DNA of 64,000 nucleotides from Porticoccus sp041395745 (GCA_041395745.1 JAWKZV010000003.1:1-64000), one strand, 5' to 3'; positions 54,001-63,040 are shown, counted from the stretch's first letter. Numbers and translations are program-made. Notes: generated by a model not told the origin, from the letters alone.

Positions 54001-55539
54001 CTTATTGACAGGCGGTTTCTCAGGTATGGTTAATGCGACCGTACCGGTGGGCAGCGTAAAGTAGAACGAGCTGCCCTTGCCAACCTCACTGGCAACGCCA
54101 ATCTCTCCTCCCATCAATTCGACAATTTGCTTGCTGATGGCCAGACCAAGCCCCGTTCCCTCGTACTTTTTGGTACTTGAGGAATCAACTTGGGTAAAAG
54201 CATCGAAAATCCGCTGCAGGTTATCCTCGCCAATACCAATACCTGTATCTTCCACCTTTACTTTTAGCAATTTGCATTCACTGGAACCAGCATCATTGTC
54301 ACAACAACTGATGCGTATAGACACTTCACCAATTTCAGTGAATTTGATGGCATTGCCCACCAAATTGATGATCACCTGCCTGATGCGTGACGCATCACCG
54401 TGAATGAAGTAGGGAGCGGCATCCTCTATGAAATAGCCCAAATCAATTTTTTTCTTAAGTGCCTGGTTTGCCAGCAGGCTAATCACTTCATCCAATAGTT
54501 CGTCGAGAGAGCAATCTTCTTTTTTAATAGTAAGGTTGTTCGAATCTATTTCGGAAAAAGTCAGAATTTCATCGATCAGCTCAAGAAGTCCCTCACCTGA
54601 GGTTTTCGCCGTTTCAACATACTCCTGTTGCTTAGGACTAAGTCCCATCGTCATAAGCAGGTCGAGCATCCCCAGAACAGCATTCATGGGTGTGCGCAAT
54701 TCATGGGTGACATTGGCTGCAAACTCGCCTTTGACTCGGGCCGACTCCAGCGCTGCCGACATGGCACGCATCAGTTCCTGTTGACGGGTTTCCAGTGCCT
54801 CCATCATGGAGTTGAAGGCATGCTGCATATCCGCAATGTCCGCAGGACCTCCAAGATCGGCACGGATAATGGAATCCCCTTCTTCCGCCCGCTTCATGGT
54901 GGACGCCAATTTCTCGAGGGGGTTGGTTAAACGACGGGAGATGCCCAATAGCATCAATAACAGAATGACCGCTACAACCAGGGAGATCAGTAGATTACTG
55001 CGCAGAATACTCTGCTCCATCAAGATGGCAGTATCCTTGCCAACCTGCAGATAAATATACCCGAGTAACTCCTCTCTTTCCGTCTGCGCGGAATCGAACT
55101 CATTCCAGATATTGTCCTGAGACTCCCCTGCCAGCACCGGAGCAAGAAAAATCCAACTGTTCTTGTTTTCATGAATCAGCTTGACATGTTCCGTCTTGCT
55201 ATCAAGGTGCTGCTCTTCGTTCTTACTGCTATATAGAGTTGTTCCCGTTTCGGTATAGACAGTGACAGATTTGACGCCAGGGAAGTTAAGCGCGTTATCA
55301 ACCAGCACCTTCGCACTTTCCCGGCTCTGGTATAGGAGAGCCAGGTCTCCCTGCTTCGCAAGGGAGTCAGCCACCTGTAGCCCTTGCTCAATTTGCCTAT
55401 CACGAAAAATCTGACTGGATATGTTGCTCACAGCTACTGATGTGATCAACGCCATTACAAAAACCCCAATCACAAAAATCAGGGTCAATTGATGCCTGAA
55501 CTTCATTCTGCCAACAGATTTCTTTGTGAATCGGCTCAT
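51052..55539 (-). CDS. Hybrid sensor kinase with 3 receivers, HPt and GGDEF-EAL output
   Basis: 1495 residues. Order: TM1 (~16-38), periplasmic CHASE8-like sensor (~40-178), TM2 (~180-200), HAMP (~201-255), HisKA with H279 in THELRTPMN, HATPase (NLVGNAIKF to GTGLGLAI), first receiver (~518-640), second receiver with D668/D669 and D712 (~662-785), HPt with H866 in AHTVKGSASN, third receiver with D941/D942 and D985, GGDEF (1144-1148, RxxD site R1135-D1138) and EAL (1271-1273, DDFGSGFSSL). The first receiver has only VDN at the acidic site and MNN in place of the Thr/Ser, so it is probably not phosphorylated. The phosphorelay could drive c-di-GMP synthesis or breakdown. Last gene of the five-gene unit, ten bases after the binding-protein gene. 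Confidence 0.93.
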   Translation of the reverse strand: MSRFTKKSVGRMKFRHQLTLIFVIGVFVMALITSVAVSNISSQIFRDRQIEQGLQVADSLAKQGDLALLYQSRESAKVLVDNALNFPGVKSVTVYTETGTTLYSSKNEEQHLDSKTEHVKLIHENKNSWIFLAPVLAGESQDNIWNEFDSAQTEREELLGYIYLQVGKDTAILMEQSILRSNLLISLVVAVILLLMLLGISRRLTNPLEKLASTMKRAEEGDSIIRADLGGPADIADMQHAFNSMMEALETRQQELMRAMSAALESARVKGEFAANVTHELRTPMNAVLGMLDLLMTMGLSPKQQEYVETAKTSGEGLLELIDEILTFSEIDSNNLTIKKEDCSLDELLDEVISLLANQALKKKIDLGYFIEDAAPYFIHGDASRIRQVIINLVGNAIKFTEIGEVSIRISCCDNDAGSSECKLLKVKVEDTGIGIGEDNLQRIFDAFTQVDSSSTKKYEGTGLGLAISKQIVELMGGEIGVASEVGKGSSFYFTLPTGTVALTIPEKPPVNKDLSGKRALLVDNSNIVGVYGGQQLGQLGLCCDVIDSGLKALEHIRQLSNHGSTLDILLIDEEMPGLRASDFLRLVQDERSVSGCQIIVMNNPWDKDSPEKIEGVAYLSKPLKGSEVKVCVEQHLLGTSAVVDTSRTKGRKLEKLYQRPRHVLVVDDNRANQQVAIGMLERMGCQCQLAENGKVAVEAIVRQRFDAVLMDCYMPVMNGYDATKQIRMYEGRKDGSKGMPIIAMTANNTQTEVDRCNAAGMDDFLSKPLRIDELKKMLLKWVPTDPGESMSIEDESREFGVVEPQNDLVLGAGFDPLVIQELKDSVGEVLVSMIEAFLEDTPVYLQSLQHAILDGDAKKVRELAHTVKGSASNFGARQVSDLAKLLEEKGATNDLDGTENLHKQLKEAYSVLGKSLQNYIVENDASQKVRGGKYHILVVDDDRSMRMALKNVFKGDDYVIEEAGNGLQAVSLCQRNMPDLVLMDAMMPEVDGFAACERIRQLPNGADTPVLMVTALEDENSIVKAFSSGATDYIPKPIHFSVLKQRVARLIQANKVEKHVKQLAYHDPLTGLPNRTHLMQQLRLMLNRAQLEEKQVAILFLDLDRFKMINDTLGHDAGDLLLKAVSERIRRCVRSQDFIARLGGDEFTVVLEGVTDLETVSKIAAKICDALSQPFVFLQQKMFVTTSIGISVFPQDGQDIGALMKHADSAMFRAKEQRNNYCFYVEGMEDEIARRMEIERELRHAVDADELVLFYQPKIDVASGELMGVEALIRWQHPRHGFISPDMFIPMAEETGLINQVSDWVMHTACRQLKQWQHQGYQLQMAVNLSGKDVQLEGFKEKMQKVVESYQIPPKVLELEITEGTLMENPEEMEAELNALREIGLTLAIDDFGSGFSSLNYLKRLPVDVLKIDRMFIRDLETDESDKAIVSGIVALAKSMGLKTVAEGVENEEQYQLLQGLGCDICQGYYFSKPLSQDDFEKKYFHRVVANSVT

Positions 55540-55548
55540 GAAGGAGAA

Positions 55549-56491
55549 CTACCTGGCTGGCAGGATAAGATCTACCTGACCCCTGAGATCACTGGATAGA
55601 GATATACCCAAGTGGTTGCCAGTACGCTCATTCACCGCCAGCAAGACATCTCGCAATGGCACCATTCCCACGGCAGCTTTCTTACTCAAAACCTGATTGG
55701 CAATTTCGCCTAGACTTGCACCCATCTTGTGGTTGTCGGGATACGGCAAACAAGGCACCGTGTTTTACATGGAGTGGGTTGGATGAAAATACCACAAGAT
55801 TTTTGTTCCAAGCAGCATCCAGCAGCAGAGAAAAGATCGTACTGTTCACGTAAGAACCATCCTGAAGTATCCAGACGGCATCCATAGAATTGGCATGCTC
55901 AATAGTCCTGGCGTAGATAGAGGCGGCCTCTCTTAGATCTGCGGCATGCTCCTCGATTAACTCTATACCGCGATTGGCAAGGTAATTCTTTGCACCTCGC
56001 AGCTGAACATCATCTCCCTTACTTTTTTTGATTACATGAACACGCTTCACACCCGGCGCCAAAAGCAGCAACCTCTGCAGGATTACCTCGGAATCAGGAA
56101 TCATCAGAATACCCGGATAGGAATATTGACCATCACTGACCGCTCCCAAGACAAGGGGCATGCGACTATCTGCGGCATTAACACTATTTAAGCTGAGCTT
56201 GCCCAATGCCAAGACCACATCCGGCCGCTTGGCTGAGAGTTCACTCTTCAAGTCATGTTTGTCGTCCAGCGCAACAAAGCTGGTATGGCCATTAAACTTT
56301 TCCCTGGCCCCATTGGAAATATCTTCAAATACTTTCGAAAAGGGCGCTTTTACCTCCGGGTAAAGCACCATCAGTTCGGCGCTGACGCTCTCACTGCTCA
56401 ACCCCGAAAAGGAAACCACGACCAACAACAACAGCAGGCGGGATACCACCTCTGCCACTGCTGGCCGACAATCTGTAATCGTCTTTTTCAT
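55549..56491 (-). CDS. PF04392-type periplasmic substrate-binding protein, frameshifted
   Basis: ABC-type substrate-binding-like protein, here without its own permease, so probably a periplasmic sensor partner. Start ATG 56491 with AGGAC seven bases upstream; signal helix LLLLLVVVSFSG. It reads ISNGAREKFNGH, PDVVLALGKLSL, APGVKRVHVIKKSKGDD, then SIYARTIEHANSMDAVW and loses frame near 55745-55752. The other frame continues YPDNHKMGASLGEIANQVLS to the TAG at 55549, the expected C-terminus. Fixing one extra or two missing bases gives ~313 residues. Error or true mutation cannot be told. Confidence 0.8.
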
Positions 56492-56530
56492 CCTTGTGTC
56501 CTGCTGAACCACTCGAATCTGCAGTTATCC

Positions 56531-58630
56531 CTAGAACTTATAACGAACTTCACCCAGCACAGTCTGGCCGGCCAAGGGCAAGTCATCATAAATCAGTGGC
56601 CCCAGGTCAGAATTTTGACTGGGCTCCCTGGCATCCTCATCAAACAGATTTTTGACAATCAAAGCGACGTCCACTCCATCCCATACAGACTTGCGACGCA
56701 GTGTCAGGTCGACGATGGCGTAGTTGTCTATATCGGAGCGGGGGTCCCCGCTAACACGATTGCGGTCCATGACCCAGTTGGTCTGGACATTCATATGCCA
56801 GTTAGGCAAAAACTCCCAGTCAGCCTGAAGGTAGATTTGCTTTTCTGGCGAGTTTGCAGCGTCCTTGTGGAGATTTTTATCCTCCGATTTCTGCCAAGCT
56901 AGGTTGCCGATAAATTCCAGCCGTTCCGTTGCTTGCCAACGAGCTTCAAACTCCAACCCGTGGCCGGTCTGTTCTCCCGCATTTTGAGCTTGTTTTACAC
57001 CAGGGATTCCAGAATCCACATATTGGATAATGTCCTCCCATTCATAATAAAACGCGTTTAAATTAAGCGTGAGGTTGTAGCCTGCCCGATAATCAAATGC
57101 CACTTCATAGCTTTTCAACTCCTCTGGCTCTAGGCCTGCATTTCCTTGGAAAAGAGGATTGAAAAGTGCACGGGTTTGGGCAAATGAGGGTGCTCTAAAA
57201 GCCTCACCATAAAGAAATTTTGTTGTTAGGTTCCTACTGGTCGACCAAACTAGTGCTAACCGCGGATTTACCGTATCGCCAAAATCAGAATAGTGATCAT
57301 ATCGAACACCCGCAGTTAACTCCCAATCATTAGCTAACTGCCACACATCCTGAACAAAAAAATAACTGTTTTCTCGTTCGTCCTCTTCTAAAAATGCTAA
57401 AGGTGTGTCAGATACATCAATAGGGTCAGCAGGGATGAATGGAAAGCCATAGTTTCTCGATTCTTTTACCTTGTAGAGGTCTCCGTAGTAGTACCCAAAG
57501 CCCAAGCCTACTTCATGCTTCTCAAGCCCTTTGTAAAAGCTCGAAATATTCAACCTGGAATGGCGCTCATAGATCTCTGGAGTTCCGATTACACCTTCAG
57601 CGAATCCGGGATATATCGGCATCCCACCAAAAAAGAAAGGCCCGGTAGATCCCATGGGGTACAAGATCAAATCACCTTGAACTTCCTGGGTCGTGTGCAA
57701 GTAGCTAGCCTGTACTTTCAGCGATAAGTTATCTGTGATGTTTTCGTTCTCATAAGTCAAATCAGAATTCATCCTCTGGCTTGACAATCTATTATCCGCA
57801 GCCAAAGCCTCAGCAACACCGGCACCATCCCCGGCATTGTTTCGCGACTGCACTCCTGAGCGGAACAACAGATTTTTATATCTCAGCTCAATACGACCAT
57901 CGTAGCTTTCGCGTTGCATATTTATCGACCCGGGAGATAGAGAGGCATTGGTCCCGACAAGAGAGTCCAGAATGCTCTGGGCATCCGTTTTTATTTTTTC
58001 GTCATACCCATTCGTTTTAAGTCCCTCAAGACTGCCAAAGTAGGAAATTTCACCTATTTTTCCCTTTCTACTAACCCAGTATTCCTTTGTATTGTATGAA
58101 CCATAACGTGCACCAGCTTCAGACCCTTCGGAACCGTCAGCCCCTTCAGTGATAATATTGATCACACCGGCAAATGCATCTGCTCCATAAAGGGCAGAGC
58201 CTGGCCCTCGAATCACCTCAATTCGGGCTATGGATTCAACCGGCATCCCACCCCAAACAACGTTTCTGTCCCCACGAAACAGATTCGTTAAAGGGATACC
58301 ATTCACCAACATCAGAACCTGTGGATTAAAACTGGCATAGACACCTCTAAAAGTATAAATGGGCTGCCCCTGGGTATCCTTTGCCACATGTAGCCCAGGA
58401 ACCATTTCCAGAGCATCATCAATGTCCCTGGCCCCCATTCTTTCTATTTCATCAGCGGTGATTACCGAAGCGACGGCCGGAGCTTTTGCAATCGGCTGCG
58501 TCACACCTGTTGCAATACTGATAAATTCTTCGCCGCCATATAAAGACATCAGATCCATATCCGAAGCCTCGTCGGCGAAGCTGATATTAACTGACGAAAG
58601 CAGAAATAGTCCCAAGCTGAACTTTCTCAT
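56531..58630 (-). CDS. TonB-dependent outer-membrane receptor
   Basis: About 699 residues from ATG 58630 (MRKFSLGLFLLSS), a few bases after AAAGAAG. Signal peptide, a TonB-box-like EEFISIATGV at the mature N-terminus, then plug domain with VPGLHV, IYTFRGV and IEVIRGPGSALYGADAFAGVINI, and a 22-strand barrel ending in aromatic F (GEVRYKF). It imports an unknown ligand with TonB energy. It overlaps the citrate-synthase-like gene by four bases and is followed by the binding-protein gene after 39 bases. The gene looks AT-rich relative to the window. Confidence 0.93.
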   Translation of the reverse strand: MRKFSLGLFLLSSVNISFADEASDMDLMSLYGGEEFISIATGVTQPIAKAPAVASVITADEIERMGARDIDDALEMVPGLHVAKDTQGQPIYTFRGVYASFNPQVLMLVNGIPLTNLFRGDRNVVWGGMPVESIARIEVIRGPGSALYGADAFAGVINIITEGADGSEGSEAGARYGSYNTKEYWVSRKGKIGEISYFGSLEGLKTNGYDEKIKTDAQSILDSLVGTNASLSPGSINMQRESYDGRIELRYKNLLFRSGVQSRNNAGDGAGVAEALAADNRLSSQRMNSDLTYENENITDNLSLKVQASYLHTTQEVQGDLILYPMGSTGPFFFGGMPIYPGFAEGVIGTPEIYERHSRLNISSFYKGLEKHEVGLGFGYYYGDLYKVKESRNYGFPFIPADPIDVSDTPLAFLEEDERENSYFFVQDVWQLANDWELTAGVRYDHYSDFGDTVNPRLALVWSTSRNLTTKFLYGEAFRAPSFAQTRALFNPLFQGNAGLEPEELKSYEVAFDYRAGYNLTLNLNAFYYEWEDIIQYVDSGIPGVKQAQNAGEQTGHGLEFEARWQATERLEFIGNLAWQKSEDKNLHKDAANSPEKQIYLQADWEFLPNWHMNVQTNWVMDRNRVSGDPRSDIDNYAIVDLTLRRKSVWDGVDVALIVKNLFDEDAREPSQNSDLGPLIYDDLPLAGQTVLGEVRYKF

Positions 58631-60276
58631 GCTTCTTTCCCCCAAGATTTTATATTTTGTTCACCACAGTAGTTGATGCATGTCACCCGAACCGGGAAAA
58701 AGGCACCCGCCGGTTTTTCTATTGCATCGATATAACAAGGAATGACTCCCGCGGTAAAAGCTAATGTTGCCAAGTGATAATGCTCATCTGCCGTATACCC
58801 TTCATCCGCCATAAGCGCTGCAGCCACCCCAGAAATATTTATGCTGTAGCCATACTTTGATGAACGCAGGAATTCATCGACTCTGAAAGCCAGCTCAGTG
58901 TATTTCCCACGACCCGCATCCATAGAGTGAGCAAACTCCATTAGTGGAGCCACTCTCTCATCCTGAGCCCGCAGGGGCCGGCCATATCCATATATACTTC
59001 TATATTTTTTCAGTTCAGCTTTAATGATTTCTTCCAGCGCCAATCCCCGGCTCATTTTCTGTTCAGTTCTATACAAAAAATCCATGGCACCCTTGATAGG
59101 TTTAAGACCATAGATAGTCGCTTCAGTTACAGCAAGCGCACCAGATGAAGCCAACACACCTGTCGAGCGAGTGGTTCCAGCAAGAGCTCCTATTTGATTG
59201 TTCCACAACCTCGGATCTGGAAAACTACAACTGATCAGCCAAATTCCCTCAAAAAGCCTAGCCACTCTTTCTGAGTCTTTTCCTGAAACACCGTAAAGAA
59301 GGTATTGGTGCCAACGATAATTTTTTAATTCAGTCAAAACCTCACGACCACGAAGATATACCTTTCCCTCTAGGGGTAACCAGCCTCCAATGGACGTTTC
59401 CCAGTTCTCTTCAAATTGTTCGAGCTTCTCTGGGCCTGACATCAGCACCTCACCAGCAGCAACATCATCATAATCCGCAGCTAAACACCTATAAAGCTTC
59501 AAGCCATCGCCGTGAAAAGGGTACTTCCGCCAACCAAGCTTCTCCTGCTCCAGGGAGTGGACAGCAGCCCCAGGCAACCGCAACAGTAGATATAGCATTT
59601 CAGATTGTTCCGGAGAAAACCCCAGGCTGTACATCGCAGCAGCCGCTACCCCCGACATTGCCAGAGGAAATCCCGCTTCAGCTTCAAGGGACAGTCGGTT
59701 TTGGTGTAACCAGGTGAGGCTTTCTACACCGCCAACCTCTGCCAGGTATTCAAGCGTCTGACGAACCGGCGTAGAGCAGGAAACACCATGGGGATCAAAA
59801 CCGGGCGGGTGTTCCATGGGCACCCATACATCGGCTCGCTCTTCGACTGGCGGCTCCTTGATCATCGCGCACCAGGCCGCCAGATCGGTACCACAGGCCT
59901 GCCAATACTGAGCGGCGGTGTAGACCTCACGACCGCCACCCAGATTGCCAGCTCCCACGGAAAGAGCACCGATCAGTGCTGAAGCATGGGTAGAGCCACC
60001 TACGCCGGCACACATGGCTGCCCGGACACTATGATCACGGGGGCCGGGGTTGGCCAAGGCTATGGCCAATCCTTCAAGCAGCCTGGCCTGAGATGCTGTT
60101 GGTCGTTCCAGTTTGAATAAAACGTAGAGGTACTCTATGTAGCTGGCTTTTCCCAGCAGATCACCATAAACATCGTAGCCGGCGCAGTAACAGGCTGCTG
60201 CTGCGAAGGGGTTATCATCTTCCGCGACTTCGTTCCATATCCCTGTGGTAATTTTTTCCAGTTTCTTTTCGGTCAT
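58627..60276 (-). CDS. Double-length citrate synthase/citryl-CoA lyase-like protein
   Basis: 549 residues with two citrate-synthase-fold segments. First half (~30-250): LERPTASQARLLEGLAIALA, DHSVRAAMCAGVGGSTHASA, GAGNLGGGREVYTAAQYW and AVHSLEQ. Second half (~340-530): DPRLWNNQIGALAGTTRST, YGYGRPLRAQDERVAPLM, GYSINISGVAAALM and FTAGVIPCYIDA. Length is about twice that of short citryl-CoA lyases, so it may be a fused pseudo-dimer. The usual catalytic His of GPLHGG reads L in GNLGGG, the His of GHPL reads R in GYGRPL, and the Asp before the SG motif seems to be N. Ordinary citrate synthase activity is thus doubtful. Four-base overlaps with genes on both sides. Function unknown. Confidence 0.75.
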   Translation of the reverse strand: MTEKKLEKITTGIWNEVAEDDNPFAAAACYCAGYDVYGDLLGKASYIEYLYVLFKLERPTASQARLLEGLAIALANPGPRDHSVRAAMCAGVGGSTHASALIGALSVGAGNLGGGREVYTAAQYWQACGTDLAAWCAMIKEPPVEERADVWVPMEHPPGFDPHGVSCSTPVRQTLEYLAEVGGVESLTWLHQNRLSLEAEAGFPLAMSGVAAAAMYSLGFSPEQSEMLYLLLRLPGAAVHSLEQEKLGWRKYPFHGDGLKLYRCLAADYDDVAAGEVLMSGPEKLEQFEENWETSIGGWLPLEGKVYLRGREVLTELKNYRWHQYLLYGVSGKDSERVARLFEGIWLISCSFPDPRLWNNQIGALAGTTRSTGVLASSGALAVTEATIYGLKPIKGAMDFLYRTEQKMSRGLALEEIIKAELKKYRSIYGYGRPLRAQDERVAPLMEFAHSMDAGRGKYTELAFRVDEFLRSSKYGYSINISGVAAALMADEGYTADEHYHLATLAFTAGVIPCYIDAIEKPAGAFFPVRVTCINYCGEQNIKSWGKEA

Positions 60277-62081
60277 ACCATCTGCTTCAAAGCTTTTGCC
60301 CGCATCCCCATGGGAGGGACTTCATCGGGGTCAATTCTGACATCCAGAAGGGTGGGGCCTTCTCTGCGACAAATTTCTGCGACATCCAGTGCAAGGAGGT
60401 CCTCGGGCGACTCAATAATATGGCTTGCCGCCCCCATGGACTGAGCGAATGCGGCAAAGTCGATGACCGGCAATTCAAATCCGATTGGCTCTGCTCCAGT
60501 CAACTTTTGCCCGTGGCGCACCATGCCGTAACAACTGTCGTTGAGTATCACGAACACGACCGGCAGCTTTTCCTGTATGGCCACGGTGATCTCCTGACCA
60601 CTCATCAACATACTACCGTCACCGGTGATACAAACCACTGGGCTACCTTTTTCAGCGAGTGCTGTACCGACGGCGCTGCCGATTGCCCAACCCATGGATG
60701 CAAATTCCAGCGATGCCCGAAACAGGCCTCCCCGCCCGTTGCGTTTGCCGGCAATACGTCTGTCATAGGGATGCAGATAGTGAGTCGCCCAGGTGAAACT
60801 GCCTCCGGAGTCAGCCAGATATCGTGTATTGGGTGGAAAAATTCGCGGCAACTCACGCATCAGTCGCTGCGGTTTGATCGGAGTGGCATCCGAGCAATAA
60901 CCGTCGACATCTTCCATGTGAAAATGGAGTGTTTTCTCTACGCCAGAGAAGTCCTCTAGTTGATTGTTGCGACTGCCAACAGCCCTGATATTTTGACGGG
61001 GTTCAGATTCAAAACGATCCACAAGCCGGTCAAAAATGCTCGACAATCGCCCGCGCACATGGAGTTTTGCCATTGGCGTGAGAGTAAAATTTTCCTCGAC
61101 CGATTCAACATGAATCATGCGAGTTGTCAGCAATGACTCTGTGTCCCAGCCATCGCTGGCCCATTCACCCAGAGTTGCCCCGATGGCAACAACCAGGTCA
61201 ACACCCGGGTCACAGAGGACATCCCTGGCACTTTGGTGGCCTGCAAAGCCTATTACACCGCGAAACAATGGATGATAAGGGCTAACCAGGCCCTTACCGT
61301 GCGGGGTAACAAGAATGCGGGCATTCATGTCCACAGCCAGGGTTAGGATGCTGCCTATCGCTTCCCCAGCCTCATCCCCAATGAGGAAAACCGGGCTTTT
61401 AGAGTTAACCAATTCTTCATAAAACTGCTCCACCGCCACGTCATCCACCAGCGATGGTTTATTCAACAGGTTAACCAGATCGTAGTTAGGCTTCGGAGAA
61501 GTCGCGCGGTCTCGCATGATATCCAGGGGAACACTGAGGTGTACCGGCCCACCCGGAGATTGAAGTGCCGTCATGATGGCGGAAACCAGTTTCGCCTCAA
61601 ACTGCCCTGCATGCGACACAAGAGTGTTGTAGCGGGTGCAGTATTCAAATAACCCCACCGTGTTAGTGCCGGTGCAGGAAGACTCCTGAAAAGCACCCCG
61701 GCCAAACGTGGAAAGCGCCGTCTGCGCCGTGATCACAAGCATCGGAATGTTGTTCTCGTACGCCGACGCAACGCCTGTAATCAGGTTCGTGGCTCCTGGA
61801 CCTGTCGTTGCACAGCACACACCCAGCTTGCCGGTATTGCGGGCATAACCATCGGCCATGAATGCAGCACCGGTTTCGTGGCGGGCAATAATGGCTCTTG
61901 GACCTCCCCGGCGTCCACTGCGCGCAAGGGCGCTGTAGAAAGGTTCAATGGCGCCACCTGGCACCCCAAAGACATACTCTACACCCAGCTGCTCGAGATA
62001 GGAGATCAGCAGATCTCCAAATTCCGCCTCTTCGGTTTGGGGCAAAGTATTGTCCTGCTTGCCAACTCTCAGAGCATCCAT
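60273..62081 (-). CDS. ThDP-dependent acetolactate synthase-like enzyme
   Basis: 602 residues of the thiamine-diphosphate family: activating glutamate E69 in RHETGAAFMADGYAR, central domain, and the ThDP/Mg motif GDGSMLMSGQE followed by LND. C-terminal DPDEVPPMGMR resembles acetolactate synthases. It may decarboxylate a 2-oxo acid and join or release the acyl unit. No regulatory subunit gene (ilvH-like) is nearby, so branched-chain amino acid synthesis is not supported. First gene of the five-gene unit; AAGGAAAAGG precedes ATG 62081. The next gene overlaps by four bases. Confidence 0.87.
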   Translation of the reverse strand: MDALRVGKQDNTLPQTEEAEFGDLLISYLEQLGVEYVFGVPGGAIEPFYSALARSGRRGGPRAIIARHETGAAFMADGYARNTGKLGVCCATTGPGATNLITGVASAYENNIPMLVITAQTALSTFGRGAFQESSCTGTNTVGLFEYCTRYNTLVSHAGQFEAKLVSAIMTALQSPGGPVHLSVPLDIMRDRATSPKPNYDLVNLLNKPSLVDDVAVEQFYEELVNSKSPVFLIGDEAGEAIGSILTLAVDMNARILVTPHGKGLVSPYHPLFRGVIGFAGHQSARDVLCDPGVDLVVAIGATLGEWASDGWDTESLLTTRMIHVESVEENFTLTPMAKLHVRGRLSSIFDRLVDRFESEPRQNIRAVGSRNNQLEDFSGVEKTLHFHMEDVDGYCSDATPIKPQRLMRELPRIFPPNTRYLADSGGSFTWATHYLHPYDRRIAGKRNGRGGLFRASLEFASMGWAIGSAVGTALAEKGSPVVCITGDGSMLMSGQEITVAIQEKLPVVFVILNDSCYGMVRHGQKLTGAEPIGFELPVIDFAAFAQSMGAASHIIESPEDLLALDVAEICRREGPTLLDVRIDPDEVPPMGMRAKALKQMV

Positions 62082-62299
62082 CGTCGCCTTTTCCTTTCAA
62101 ATCATAAAGATAGAGGAAATAATTAAATCTATTGTAGTAGTTTGGCCATTATTGCCTTATTTTTCCTTAAAATTCAACCAAGAATGGGGCGTTACGAGAC
62201 ACAGCCGACAAAAAGTCGCCAAATACCCCTGCGTACTCGCATCAACCATGGCGATAACATACAATCCCCACCTTCCACAGCACACCAGTACTTACTCGA

Positions 62300-63037
62300 A
62301 TGCCTCAGCCTGACCGGCAAGAACCGGCTAAAAAGACGTCGGGAAAAAGTGAAAGCCTCCTGCTCAATCTGGCCTTCAACATCATTCTCCCCACCCTGAT
62401 TCTGACCAAGTTCAGCAGCGACGAGTACCTGGGTACCCACCTCGCCATCCTGTCAGCACTGGCCTTTCCCGTACTCTATGGTGCCAAGGACCTCATATCT
62501 GCTCACCGCATCAACTTCTTTTCCGCCCTGGGTGTGATCAGCGTGCTGCTGACCGGCGGCATCAGCCTGCTGGAACTGGACCCGGCCTATATCGCCATCA
62601 AGGAAGCCCTCGTACCCGCCATTTTCGGATTGGCCACACTGGTTTCCCTGAAGACGCCTTATCCCCTGGTAAAAACCTTTCTCTACAATGACAAGATCCT
62701 CCAGACCGATAAAATTGCTGCTGCGCTGGAACAAAATGGCAATGGACGACTCTTTGAAAAACTGTTGGCCAATGCGTCGTGGCTGGTAGCGTCTTCGTTC
62801 TTTCTGTCCTCGGTACTCAACTACCTGCTGGCAACGATCTTGATTACCAGTCATCCGGGGACGGTTGAGTTTAATGAGCAATTGGGCAAAATGACTGCCC
62901 TGAGCTTCCCGGTAATAGCCCTGCCGGCGATGCTGGTGCTGATGGGAGCGATGTTTTACCTATTTCGTGGCGTAACCCGCTTGACGGGGTTGTCACTGGA
63001 AGAAGTCATTCACCACCACGAAAAACACGGAGACTAG
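62300..63037 (+). CDS. VC0807-type inner-membrane protein
   Basis: 245 residues with about six hydrophobic segments, for example LAFNIILPTLILTKF, ALGVISVLLTGGISLL and VIALPAMLVLMGAMFYLF, and a cytoplasmic charged middle. It matches the VC0807 group of conserved membrane proteins; function unknown. It diverges from the five-gene unit over a 218-base AT-rich gap. YciI protein follows three bases later. Confidence 0.75.
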   Translation: MPQPDRQEPAKKTSGKSESLLLNLAFNIILPTLILTKFSSDEYLGTHLAILSALAFPVLYGAKDLISAHRINFFSALGVISVLLTGGISLLELDPAYIAIKEALVPAIFGLATLVSLKTPYPLVKTFLYNDKILQTDKIAAALEQNGNGRLFEKLLANASWLVASSFFLSSVLNYLLATILITSHPGTVEFNEQLGKMTALSFPVIALPAMLVLMGAMFYLFRGVTRLTGLSLEEVIHHHEKHGD

Positions 63038-63040
63038 CCC

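Noticed and set aside
62082..62299. Sigma70 promoter for the five-gene unit
   Set aside because: A minus-strand TACAAT is visible, but no acceptable -35 lies at 16-18 bases; not listed as a promoter.
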